From assembly GCF_000210295.1 (NCBI RefSeq), contig NC_026742.1, positions 558,001 to 622,000 on the forward strand: a DNA stretch of 64,000 nt. Direction: 5' to 3'. The position numbers were made by a program, and so were the translations under genes. Under the pieces are notes generated by a model. The model had not been told where the DNA came from. It saw nothing but the letters and a program-made list of their open reading frames with translations, and did no database searches. Positions 19,435 to 31,101 of the stretch are shown here, piece by piece (positions within the stretch are counted from its first letter, which is position 1; every line of letters starts with the position of its first letter). This DNA comes from Trypanosoma brucei gambiense DAL972. Lineage: Eukaryota > Euglenozoa > Kinetoplastea > Trypanosomatida > Trypanosomatidae.

Positions 19435-22028
19435 TAGGTCTTTTGAAAATAAGGGAACGGCATGTGCGGTTGACCCCTTTGGAGCAGCGGTGAATGGAGC
19501 AAACGAGCAACCCCACGCCATGCGGAGCAACAAAGAGAGACACGTATCGCCTACACATGAAGCGGCTAGCGGGGATGAGGGTTGGAAAACGAATCGGGAG
19601 GAAACGGCCTTTTTGCCGGCGAAATAAAAATGGTGTCGGCGAGCGAGTAGGTGCGGCAACGCGGGCCTTTAAGGCGGACACTTTCTTGATGAAGCGGATC
19701 GGCAACTTCCTTTCGGGGATGTAAGGCGTAACGCGGTTGTGCGAAACCCCGCGGGGGCCAATGTCAAGCACCATTTTTTTTTTTTTTTGCAACGACGGTA
19801 AACGGGTAGAGAAAGAAAAATAGTAACAGACAGGGCCTCAAGCACTATTTTCCCCCCTTTTACATATGGCAAGTCTATTTATATATGATGGGGGCCACAA
19901 CGTAACCGTGACAACGGGGAAGAAATCATCGTGAAGCTGAGCACCCCACTGCAACGGGTGCCGGATCGTGCAACGAAGTGGTTAAAGAGACATTTTATGG
20001 AAATCTGAACAAAAAAAAGTGGAGCGCCACATTGTTGTTTAGTGATTGCATTTTGGGACCGCTGCACCCAGCTGCTGCTGGAAGGGAAATGGGTTCGGGC
20101 CACGGCCCAAGCACCGCGCAGACGCTCATTGTTTGGATGGAAAGGATGTTTTCATGAAGGAAATAGGGGTTAGGCACTGGAATTTGAGAGAGGTTGTAGG
20201 AGAAAGAGAGAACTGGTTGGGTGAAAGCGGTTATAAGACGGGGAGAGGCGGTATACTTGTTGAGACGTGCGGATGTTGAAGGGGGAAAAAAAGAAGGGGA
20301 TATGCTTCAGGAAATCTATGTGGTTTACGCGTCAGTCTCTACACGAACGTGTGGGAGATGACGGGGGTCCGTATGGCTAGACGCCACAGAAAGGGGGACC
20401 GGACCCTCACAGAAACCGAAATCCAGTAGTCAAAAGCGCTGCGACATCTGAGCGGCAGTAGTTGGAGGGAACCGCGTCGCACAATAGCACCGGCTCGCAC
20501 CGCATTTGAATCCACAGCTCCCCCCTCCACTCCCTCCCCATGCTTTCCAGGAACCGTGGGTACGTGGTAATTCCCGAAAAATAATCGGTCAACCGCCCCA
20601 TATTATGAAGTAGGCCCGGCTAAGGCATGGGGATTCCCCATGCACGCACAGAGGCGAAGGTTTTTTTTTCCTTTTTTATGAAGCATATTAGGTCAAACTC
20701 TCCACCGTCGCTTGCCGCCTGCGCCATGACGCTTTAACAGTGTGCAGTAGCAGGCGACGGCAAAAATGCGAACCTCGCACCTATACCAAAGTTCCAGAAG
20801 ACGATTAAAAAAAGAAAAACAATATGTGAAACCCTTTTCCCGGATCAACACCCCAAACAGGGACCATCCGCCTACATCAGCAAAAGAATAAGTAATCCCT
20901 CTCTCTTTTTGGAAATGCGCCTTCCCCGAGTGTCGACACCTGTGGTGTTGCCGCGTCACTTGGAGGGGGTTTCAAGTACAGACTGGGTTCGATACGTCGC
21001 GGATCGCAATGGAATAATAGATGTTGTTCCCCTTAGTGTTTTGTGAGATGCAATGCGACCCGCAACCCAATAGCGGCATAAGCAATGGAAACAAAACAAA
21101 TAAAACAAATGCCAATACTAACAAAGACTCTTCTTTCCACAATGTTTCCACGGAGTGGTAAAGGAGGCTCTCCTCCGCGTGCCGATGGACGATGGAATGG
21201 GCGGACAAAGGGTGTAAGAAGTAATAGCCCCCGTATGTCTAACCAACGCCCTGAACCGTCAGAGGCCCACACTTCGTCAACCTGTTCCCCAGCCTTTCTT
21301 CAGGCGCCTGCCGTGTTCGTACTTGAAATGGCGGGCATTCGGTGTACTTCTCCTGAGGTCAAATTCACGGCCCATTCCACGGGAATATCGGAAAGGAAAG
21401 AGAGGCTTCAGTGTCCTAACCTCCGCCAGAAAACCGCCAACTACGTGCGGTAAAATTGACGCGGCGGGGGTATCACGGTATCCAGTGATTACGGATCGTC
21501 GCGTCATCCATCCAGAGAGAACCATATCGGGGCCAGAGAACCATCCCAAACAGGTTGCCGACCGCAGCTGCCCTTTATTTCCTTCGTCTGCTGCTGGCAG
21601 TAGTGAGCAATGAAATCGAGCTCAAGAAGCCAACGCGGACCCTAAGAAGAAGGGTGAGGTGCCTTAGCGGTTTCCATCCTTCAGGGGCCGCACAAATACG
21701 CAGCCTCTTGGCGGAGCTGTTGAACGAAGCAGCGGAGGGCGGTGCCCGAAATAGACAAATTGGGACACCCGGTGTGTGCAGCCCAATAAGTGCGTTTATC
21801 GGTCGCATAGCGGGTACCTCAGCTACGACTAACTCCGCATACAAGATCTTTTCCGCGTCCGTGTATAAGAAAGAAAAGAAAGAAAAACCGCATCAAGGGC
21901 CAACGGAGGGGAAACACACACATCCATCCGAAGAGACGGTGAACAACAACGGTGGATCACATATTTTCCCTATGTGACAAGTGGTGCACTCAGCGCTCCG
22001 AACCGAAAAAGCATCAGAAGAATAGCTA
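19143..22028. other. Convergent strand-switch region
   Basis: The plus-strand channel gene ends at 19142 and the minus-strand LRR gene ends at 22029, so two transcription units meet here. No convincing gene is present. Open frames around 21085-21977 overlap in different frames on both strands and look random. The region holds a long CA run and, on the plus strand, A/G-rich stretches. Transcription termination is expected here from knowledge of trypanosome genomes, but no terminator motif can be seen. Confidence 0.6.
19382..19434. repeat. (CA)n microsatellite
   Basis: About 26 uninterrupted CA dinucleotides follow a C-rich tract just downstream of the potassium-channel gene, at the start of the convergent strand-switch region. 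Confidence 0.97.
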
Positions 22029-23501
22029 TCATCGAAGCAGATTCACTCCCCTCGCCTGGAGCTCCGATAAGACTTCACTGTCAATTTTGACACCCCTCAA
22101 GTTCACGGAACGCAACCGTGGCAAAGTCGTAAGCGCTTCCACACCCTTTTCCACTGACAGGCAAGAGTTGAGGCTAATTTCCTCCAACGTCTTCACTGCA
22201 GCGAGGCAAGATACATCGGTAATGTCCATGCACGTATCGAGGCAAAGCACCACCAAACTGCGGCTTGCGCTCAAATCCCGCAGAGAGTCGTCTGTGATGG
22301 GCAAACACGTTCCATCTAGTCTACGGAGTTCAGGAAGCTGAGAAATATTGCCAATACCCTGTTTCACCTCTGTGCACGCGTCAAGATTTAACTCCCCTAG
22401 CGTTTTGAGGCTTACGAGTGCTGATAAATCCGTTAGATTATCGCAGGAAGAAATATCAAGTCTTACAAGACTCCGACTTGAGCACAAGTCTCGCAGAGCA
22501 CAATCGGTAATGGGTGTGCAGCTCAAATCAAGTTCGTAGAGTCCTGGCAACTTACCCAGGTCACCAATACCTGCCACCACAGCCTCGCACGACTGGAGAT
22601 TAAGGTACTTCAAGGTCTTCAGCTCCGCGAGGGGCGAGACGTCAGTTAGCTGGTCGCACCAGGAAAGGTTAAGTTTTACCAAACTCCGGCTTGAAGAAAG
22701 ACCCTGCAAAAAAACGTCCACAATGGAGGAATAACTTAGATCAAGTTCATATAGCGCTGGCAAACCACCCAGCTTCCCAACACCTTCCTCCAGAGATGTG
22801 CATGACTCAAGAGTAAGCTGTCTCAGAACCTGAACATCAGCGATGTGCAGCACATCCGTTAGACAACCACACGAAACTATACAGAGATTCAAAAGACTGG
22901 TGGTGGCGCCTAGGCCACGAAGAGAGTTGCCCCTCATCGAGGTGCCTATCAAATACAGCTCGCGAAGTGCCGGCAACTTTCCAAGACTACCGATACCCGT
23001 CTCAATACCCACACACTTACATATTGCCAGATGCTCCAATGCTGTCATCTCAGCAAGAGGTGAAACATCCTTCAAATAGGGACACGAATCAAGGCAGAGT
23101 TTTACGAGGTTGCACCCAGCGGTTAGGGTCTGCAAGCATCCTCCCCTAATTGGGGCCTCAGCAACTTCCAGTGCTTTCAGTTGGGGAAGATTTTTAATGC
23201 CAACGAAGTTTTCCAGCTTCGGTGCTTCTTCAATAGACAACTCGCCTAGCGACCTCAGTTCGGGAATAGGGCTTAAGTCAGCGAAAGGGTATTCGCCCTC
23301 GAAGCGCAGTGTCTGAATGGAAGTGCACAAGCGGAGAAAACGCAAAGATTCCCTTTCAACTTTTTCCGTGAGGATGAGGTGATGGCAGCTACGCAGCTCA
23401 TCACTCCCAGTGGCTCGTAGACTGCCAACACGCAACCGGTTCGTTTCTCCACAACAAGGGCGAACATCTCCCCCAACACTCGCATCACTTCCTTCAAGCA
23501 T
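22029..23501 (-). CDS. Leucine-rich-repeat protein of the ESAG8/LRRP type
   Basis: The protein has 490 residues on the minus strand. From about residue 65 to the end it consists of repeats of about 23 residues, alternating two kinds: one with SLVxLxLxxCxxLTDVSPLAxLKTL and one with GIGxLxxLPxLxxLDLSxTxI. This cysteine-containing pattern is that of the T. brucei ESAG8/LRRP family. No RING finger, signal peptide or membrane segment is seen. Such LRR proteins bind other proteins, and a precise role cannot be given. The first 33 residues do not look conserved, and another frame over the same DNA (23390-23530) reads more like protein, so the 5' end may carry a frameshift. It is the only minus-strand gene in the window, between two strand-switch regions. 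Confidence 0.8.
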   Translation of the reverse strand: MLEGSDASVGGDVRPCCGETNRLRVGSLRATGSDELRSCHHLILTEKVERESLRFLRLCTSIQTLRFEGEYPFADLSPIPELRSLGELSIEEAPKLENFVGIKNLPQLKALEVAEAPIRGGCLQTLTAGCNLVKLCLDSCPYLKDVSPLAEMTALEHLAICKCVGIETGIGSLGKLPALRELYLIGTSMRGNSLRGLGATTSLLNLCIVSCGCLTDVLHIADVQVLRQLTLESCTSLEEGVGKLGGLPALYELDLSYSSIVDVFLQGLSSSRSLVKLNLSWCDQLTDVSPLAELKTLKYLNLQSCEAVVAGIGDLGKLPGLYELDLSCTPITDCALRDLCSSRSLVRLDISSCDNLTDLSALVSLKTLGELNLDACTEVKQGIGNISQLPELRRLDGTCLPITDDSLRDLSASRSLVVLCLDTCMDITDVSCLAAVKTLEEISLNSCLSVEKGVEALTTLPRLRSVNLRGVKIDSEVLSELQARGVNLLR

Positions 23502-26500
23502 TGCAGACTCCCTACCACTGATGCAGACAACTTTACTAGAGATAACTACGGAACAGATACAAGTTACGAACCTTTGGTGCCTCCTCCTCCGGTGTCGCGG
23601 TGTCTACTGAAGCAACAAGCTTCCTCTAAGGGTGGTAACGACCTCCCCAATAAATTTGCGATTAATCAGAAGTAGTCTTCCAACGTGCGCAGGTGAAAAT
23701 GCATAGATAGATAAATAAATACCAGGATCATTATTATTATTATTATTTTTAAATGAAAGAAGGTGGCAGCCAAAAGGGAAAGCGCGCTTTTGAACTCATT
23801 CATCCGACGTGACGGAAAAAGTTTTCGCACCACGTGCAAGGTTTCAACAAACACCGGTATACACCAACGCTCTTCCGGAGAAAATGTTGCTGGAGGCTGA
23901 CGAAAAAGGCCCCAAAATAATGAAGATCACGGTTCATAAGCCGCACAAACTAACTGACAGGACAATGAAAATGCTCCCAAAGTATTTGTGAAAGTAAGGC
24001 AATCCCCACGCGCTACAGCAACTGCCCTCCGCACATTTCACTCGGTGTTTCACCGAAACGAGGACGACACACACATACACACACACACACGTCTACCCAG
24101 CCACTAAAAGCACATCAATCCTCAAAGAAGGAAAAAAAAACGGACAGAAGCTTGGCTGTAGTGTTTCGTTTAGCCCCTCATGTCAAAACAAAAGCTCTTT
24201 AAATACTTTAGTTACCTTTCCACCGGAATAACAGAGTTCCTTCTTCCACACTCAAATAGACCAACGAGCTCCTTCACGCACCCTCGGGGTTACCGTGGCT
24301 CACCTCTTCTGCATTATGTTCGGCTCATATTGATCATTCATTTAACCGGTCATACAATTTAAAATTTTCCCACAACGTAAATTAATCGAAAAAAAAATGA
24401 ATACACACGAAAATACCAAACGCTCAACCAATAAAAGCTTGGAACCACCTGTACCACCAAGTCATGGGATACACGTGTCAGGAAAAAAAATAATTCGGTA
24501 GGTGCAGATTGTACGTATGGATGCAACCAACAAACCAACACACTGCAACCGCAACTGCCCGTCGGCCAGTATGAAAGCAACGGTATTTTGAACAGCCCTG
24601 CTTTCGTATTAATCAAATCTAAGTGAAGAGAACAACAACAAAATATAAACGTGAATATACATTTCCACGAAGGGGTGCGTGCCCTTCCCGGCAGCGCCCG
24701 GGGTAAACCAGATATAACGTACTGAGTCGTCGATCAAAAGATTCCCAGGTGGCTGAATGTAGGCGGTGACAATGCTACAGCATGCGCTAACCAGACCCCA
24801 GCTTTCTGTAGTGCCAACTGCAGTGCGTTGGGACATCTTCAATCCTCCTGTTACATGAAAAATGAAGGCAAGCTCGTTAAAACGTTGTTAATTACAACGA
24901 AAGGTGATGCCATCAAATACACACGAAACAAAAATGCATTGATTTCAATACAATCGGCGCTGATAAAATTAGAAAACCTTAAGCTGCAACCGCATTACAC
25001 TTCTTCATGGAAGCATAACGACGCACGCAAACGCATCCGATGATGCCCATTGGCGGTTTTCTCGACTGGGTAAAATCAGATGTGAACAATCGTTGCTACA
25101 ATACTAGTGCCTTTTTACTTTCCATCTTACTCGTGCGCCAAGTTCATCACCGGGGCGGCAACAACGCTTCAAAAACCCACACATAGCGACCATATCGCAG
25201 TGATATATACTAAATTAATGTGGATACTCAAGGCTCAACAAAATGCAGGAAAGATACTGTGCGTTAACATTATTTTTTCTCACACACAAACAGATTTAAC
25301 ACTCTACATGGATACCCGGTCACGGAATAGAAGCACTGCTATGTAGAACGACCCTCTACCCCAAGAAGTCTGGTGGTCCTGTTGAGGCATCACCGTCAAC
25401 GAGGCCGTACCTGCTAGGGCTGGGTAAAACTTCCGTAAGGCTCCAAACATGGCATTTACATATGAATGCACAGCAATGCATGCACGATATGTATGAGCCA
25501 AGGAAAAAACAACACGAAATAAAAGCGCCTGCTCAACCTCACAACTGCAAGGGCTTAAATCACTCTTCTGGGGCAACGAACTTAACTGAACAACCCAACA
25601 AGTTGGTATTCAATTACCCAAAACGGGGCTTCGCCAATGACTCAGAAGGAAAGGGATACGATGGTACGGAGCTGCTGTACGTTACATGGTTTCATTCTGG
25701 CACAGACCATGCAGATACCCTTGAGCACTTAGGAAAAAAAGATGTTTTTCATGTATCGTATCGGTATAGCACTTTAAAACGACGCACAAGTAATACGCCT
25801 TCATCAAGTCGGTTCACGCAGCTTAAAAGCCCAAGGGCTGAGTAGACGTAGCGCGCGCTAACTTCAACTTTAGTCCTCGTATACGGATGTGGGCATCACT
25901 AAACGCAAGCACCCCCAACTTTCCCCTTTACACAAGAGATGTGGCACGACCACAGCGACACCCCCCAGTTATCTCCCCCTTTTTTCTTTGAATGGAGGTC
26001 CAAAAAGGCAACCCCCCGACTTCCTGCCCCATTTTCCCGTTCTGCAGAAGGCAGCAAGGATGAAGTGAAACAGCAGGGAAGAACGCTCAGCCCCAGACTC
26101 TATCAGAAAACGAAACGGAAAGCCGCCCAACGACGACGGTTAACACTTTCGTGCATAACACCTCCGCGCGTTCCTAAAACGTACAAGCCAGCAAGTTAAC
26201 CCCCCCCTCACAAGTAAAATTTTCTACGGCGTCACTGCAGAGGAGACTCGGGGCTGCGCACATACAGGAAGAGAAGGTCTAAAAGCGACCCGGGTCATTT
26301 TGCTGGGCTCGCACTCCGTGCGACAGTGCCAAAAAAGAGTCCCATTTCACCCCTGCACTGCACTCCCCCCTGGTTATGTGTCTCAAGCTGCGGATCGACA
26401 GCACACAGGGAAAAAAATGGGTGCAGTAAGTTCCCGGTGGGTGGTATGCATTCCTCTCGCATCCGCCGTGTGTAATGAGAGCCGCCGCATAGCGGAGGAA

Positions 26501-29500
26501 AACCGGTGCCATGGAGTTCCGAGGGATTAGTCGTTCCCTCCATTCACACGAAAGGTGTGGCAAAACGGGGGAGGGGTGACTGGCCTCTCGCCACAGTCCA
26601 TCTAAGCCTGCCTGTACGGCAGCTGCAGTACTTCCTTCCACGGTATTGGCGGAGCCTTCAGCGAATAATTTTTCCTCAAACCGTCTCTTACCCGCGGCGA
26701 CACAGGGGCGAGTGAGTGGACTCTTATGCCCCTCTTGTCGGGCTTCGAACGGTCTTGTCCCGATTGCCGGGTAAGGCCTAGCAGGAGTGTGAGAGCGGCC
26801 CCTCAAGGTGGCTCTGCAGGTGAACAAAGCCACTGGACTTAGACAGGCAGTGGTTCTTTCATGATCCCGTCATCACAGCCGCGGTCCGGTACGCCGTGGA
26901 GTGGCGTTTGTGTTCCAAGGGAGGCTTGCCGAGCCGTTCACCTTCTCTGCGGGATGAGGCCGAACCTATTTCGTTCGGGAGCTCGCCTCGGTGGTGACTG
27001 TGGTTTTGGTGGGTGCCTTGTTCCGCTGTGTTGAAATTTATCGAGGTGCGTGCTATTTTTTCCTTTCCTTTTTTTTTTGGTATCGAGTGTGACTTTCTGG
27101 GGGTAATGTGGTTGTTATTTCGCTGGAAGTGTGCGCTCCCTGAGGTGCACACATCTGGGCGGTGCGTGCCCCTCTGGGGTTCTGCGGCGTTGGGTAGATT
27201 GCCCCTTGGTGTTATTGTTCTTTCTAGCGAGACTGCCGGTCGAGAAGTGTGTGTGTGGAGACACGCTGCTACGTCGGGTCATCCTCCTGGTGTGTGTGTG
27301 TTGCTCGCGCGCGCATGCCTGCCTGCGCGGGATTCGCTGAGCAATGTGTCGCTGACTTCCCTTCATACAAAAAAAGAAAAAGAGTACGCGATATGTTCGT
27401 TTGCTTGACAGACGCCGAAGTACCGTGTTCACGCAAAGGGTCGATGAAGATCTCGTCTCGTCTTTCGCGCTTTCGGGGTCCCGCAGTTATCGTATCTTTT
27501 CGAAGTGTACCGGGCTAAGATTCGCGTGGGGTGCCGTGCCGATTTCCCGACTGGTGATGCACTTCAGTTACTGCGGTGTTGTTTCCGTTCATTTTTTTGA
27601 TTTTGAATCACTTTTTTTTTTGTTTTTGACAAATAGAGGTTCTGGTGTACGCGAAGCGTATGCTTTTCGGGAGGTGGGCTTGCGCCCGGAATCTTCGTCA
27701 AACTCAGAAGATTTGTGACATTTTTGGTCAAGTCACTACTACACATATATATGTGGTGAGGGTTGGTAACTTGCCCTGTGAACTAGCAGCCACCTGCTGT
27801 TTGCTAAAGGACCAACTTTCGCTTTGTATTATATTTTATATGATTCCCCCGGGAGGTGGAATGTGTTGTCATTTGTTCTAATCTGGGTGATAATCCTCGC
27901 CTGACTTAAAAAAAAGGAAAACGGCGACGGGTCAGTGTTATGTTATCTTTGCGACCAGAACTGTTTGTCAACAAATAAGTGGGTGTATTATTGTATAAGG
28001 GGGAGAGATTCTGTTTGGACCACAGCGGATAAATAATAGGAGCAAATATAACTGTATGTACTCCTGAGTACAATAGAGTTTTGTTCGAAGAAAAGGATCA
28101 CTTCATTGATCCTCCTTTTGCCAATTTTTTGCCTTTTGGTGACGAGAGCACTTGATAGCGGCGTGTCGCAATTCGGTTGTATGGTTTCTATAACTCAAAT
28201 CCTGTGGATGGAAGCTGCGGATGAATATACAGTTAACTGTGTGCACGGCTGCCATTATGATTTCCCCTCTCTGCGTTCTAACCAACCCTAAGCTCGCTGG
28301 TAAGTTTGTACGAAGCTTTTCGGAGGAAAGTAAAATATTTTTCGGTTATTCGTTACGTACTGAAAACATCTTATGGTTTATTTATGTTAGGGATTTGCGT
28401 TCTTGAGCTGAACAATTAGACGTGTCCGAAATGTAAGTTTCGATTACTGCTTTCATTTTCCCGGTCTACATATATACATCCGCGCACACATATATGTATG
28501 TATATATTAAGTGTGTGGGCTTGAGTCTCCATGTATATGTACATAGCTTCTATTTTCTGTAGTAATACGAAGGTCGTGTTGTGCGCAACCACTCGTGTAC
28601 TGTGTGCGGTAATGTTTTCAAATGGTTAAAATTTCCCCCCTTTTAATAGAGCGGCGTGCACACGCTAGCTTCGGTTTATATTATTTACTTCTATCAAACG
28701 CTCGTGATGTTTAAAGATTTCCTCCCCTTTTTGGCGTGCATGGGTATGGGGACACAGGATGTCGCTTGTTTTTTTATTTTCTGCGCTCTTATCATAGGTT
28801 GCACGTGTGGAAAATGTTAATCTGAAATAAAGCGGGTGTAAATTGTATCGTTCAGTAAAGGAGGGATGCGTTCACAGTATCGAAAAAGTTTCAGATCACA
28901 CTGAAGGCAATCGACCGTATTTAAATGTAAAGGTGCAGTGATATTCCGACGGCACTATTCCGTTAGTTGCTTACTGTGGGCGCCGTGATGTTTTGAAAAT
29001 TTTCTTATTTACTCTGTGTTTACTCATTGGGCCTTCTGTTTTTGACTACACCAGTGGGGAAAAACGTTTTTTACACTTGAACCACTCATAAAATGCTTTT
29101 TGCAATGAAAAAAAAAGAGAGTAAATCCACTAATATTCCAACGAGGTAGGGCATTTCTTTTACATCAACAATGTCGAAAGAATATGAATTGGGGAAGAAA
29201 CCTTAATTCCGGTAGGCTGACGTGAACTTTTTTATTACTTTTCTAGTGGCCGAAGGGTTCTTCAAGGAAAAAAAAATAAGGATTGGGATCTTTTTTTTTT
29301 TTTTTGACGACAACATCTTTGTCACTGTTCAACTCTCTTGAAAAGAATGTGATAAATTTGTGAGGTTATCTTTTGATGACTTGGAAAATATTGAGTATTT
29401 CCCGAAGTGGCCTAATTACATGTGAGGTAAGGCCGATCGACGGTCTGAGCCGGGCGGTGCCCATGTTTGTATCGTTTCCCCTTTGTTTCTCATCACGTTA

Positions 29501-31101
29501 GATCTGTTAGCAAGGTGCCCTAAGGAGGACCTTTTATTTAGATTAATATTTCCCCGATCACGTGTAGTCTATGAAGCAGGTCTGTGCGCTTGCTCAAGAG
29601 AAAACTAAAGGAATGATGTTGTTTTATCCTCGTTGTTTCGTAGTGCGGCTCATAGTTTTACAATGCCCCACATATTGCCCGAAAGGTGGCCCGGGCACAA
29701 TTTGTTCAATCTTCAGAGGATGAGTTGCCCCGTTTTGTTTCATTCACAGCAATATATCCCCTCTCAGCCCCTTCCAACGAGTGTCGTGTTTAACCCTATG
29801 TGCGGGTTGGGGAAAAGAACGGTTGTTTTAATGTACGGTGGCTTTATGACTCAGATTATGAACCACAAACTGTGTTTCATATTGGTTGCACCAACCAACG
29901 TAAGGAGACTTGTATTGGCCACTTTGGTCAAGATAATTCGCGTATTCTTCCCCTTCCTGAGTGCAAGGGCTTTGTGAAGTTGACCGGGCTATTAATTAGA
30001 AAAAGGGTTATGCCTTACCGACTTGATTGCAGTTGGAGGATATCTCCATTGTTTGTTATCGTTCTGTCACCAGCGCTTCTCCGATTTCGTTTATTAGGGT
30101 GTGTTCTTTACTAAATTGGCTTCCACACAGGGAAAAACAAAGATGAGAAAAGAGACGACGATGAAGTGCGCTTTGTTTGCTCAGATATTCTGGTTAGTGC
30201 TGTCAGGTGTTGATTGGAAACCAGATACCTCAAGATTGTTCTGCCAAGTGTTGTTTTACAAAAATTCTACCTATTCTGCACCTCCTTTTGGTAGTGGTGT
30301 ATAACTCAATTGAATAGCAAGACACATGACACTCTGCTTCCTTTTGTTTGTGATCGTCGTTGTGATTCGTTGTACTTGCCTATGTGGGGAAGAGAAATGT
30401 CATTCTACCTTTTTTCTTTTGAAATTTGTCTCTTTGCTAGAATTTTGATGGACTTGTTGTCACGTACGTATCAGTGTGTAATTATTGATATTCGGAATAA
30501 GTGAAAAAAAAATATAGACGGGTCTTCAGGGACATCCATCCCTTTTCTTGATGTGCTGGAAAGTGTTGCGGTAGGTACTGTTCTGTAGTTGGGTGAGCGC
30601 TTGCGTCAGGTTTCCGAGCTACTGATGTTTTCCTCAGGTACGGACGAAGTGGGGGATTATTGGAAAATGTTTTTATCTAGTTTCTAATGTTTATCATTTG
30701 TTTACGGTATGTTGCCGCTACAAAAATACTGGTAATTATGACGTTTCTGCTGCCCTCGGTTCTGACGTACTTGGAAGGATCGAACGTTACTTTCTTTTTT
30801 TTTTAAATCAAAACTGTTTAGAAATTTTACGTTGCAGTCGCTTTAAAAAAAAAAATTTATGTGTATTTCCCCCTATGTGTTCCGTTCACTGTGCCTGTAG
30901 GTCAAAGGACGTTTATGATACCTTAAAAAAAAAAAGAAAAATTGGTCCCTTGGACCTCGTATTTTGCCTTTCTTTTCTATTTTGCTTTATTTACACCATC
31001 ATGTATTTAGGGACATCGAGCTTAGGACTCATAGGGAAACGAGTCGCCAATAATTTATTACTTTAATAGTGGTTCGTCTCGGTAGGTATTTTGGGTGTGA
31101 G
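23502..31101. other. Divergent strand-switch region, probable transcription start region
   Basis: The minus-strand LRR gene starts at 23501 and the plus-strand condensin gene at 31102, so transcription diverges from this 7.6 kb interval. I see no convincing gene. The flanks (about 23.6-25.9 kb and 27.7-31.1 kb) are AT-rich, with many A or T runs of eight or more and frequent stops in all frames. The middle (about 26.2-27.4 kb) is GC-richer. In T. brucei, divergent strand-switch regions carry histone variants and start RNA polymerase II transcription without a classical promoter motif; that role is inferred. No tandem repeats of centromeric type are present. Confidence 0.65.
26220..27390. mobile_element. 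GC-rich island, possible decayed retroelement
   Basis: This block differs from its AT-rich flanks in base composition and in having long open frames on both strands, including a minus-strand frame at 26279-26833 with no ATG near its start. On the plus strand, frames at about 26300-26530, 26700-26765 (with a CPSC pair) and 27013-27408 appear to be broken pieces. It ends in an A-rich run at 27367-27383, as a non-LTR retrotransposon would. Ingi, RIME and DIRE elements are common at T. brucei strand-switch regions. I could not confirm family membership or find target-site duplications. Confidence 0.3.

Noticed and set aside
19292..19792. Minus-strand frame rich in Cys-Val repeats
   Set aside because: The repeats are a translation of the CA microsatellite.
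20980..21000. GGGTTCGATAC resembling a tRNA B box
   Set aside because: No A box at a suitable distance and no cloverleaf could be built by eye; isolated B-box-like strings are common.
21085..21977. Overlapping plus-strand frames of 122, 96 and 140 codons
   Set aside because: They lie in three registers, overlap minus-strand frames of similar length, and show no family resemblance; a decayed gene is possible but not supported.
26279..26833. 184-codon minus-strand open frame in the GC-rich island
   Set aside because: No ATG near its start (the first in-frame ATG would leave 77 codons), and broken frames exist on the other strand. Treated as part of the possible decayed element and not as a gene.
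23502..31101. Centromere in the AT-rich region
   Set aside because: No tandem repeat array of centromeric type can be seen; AT-richness alone is not enough.
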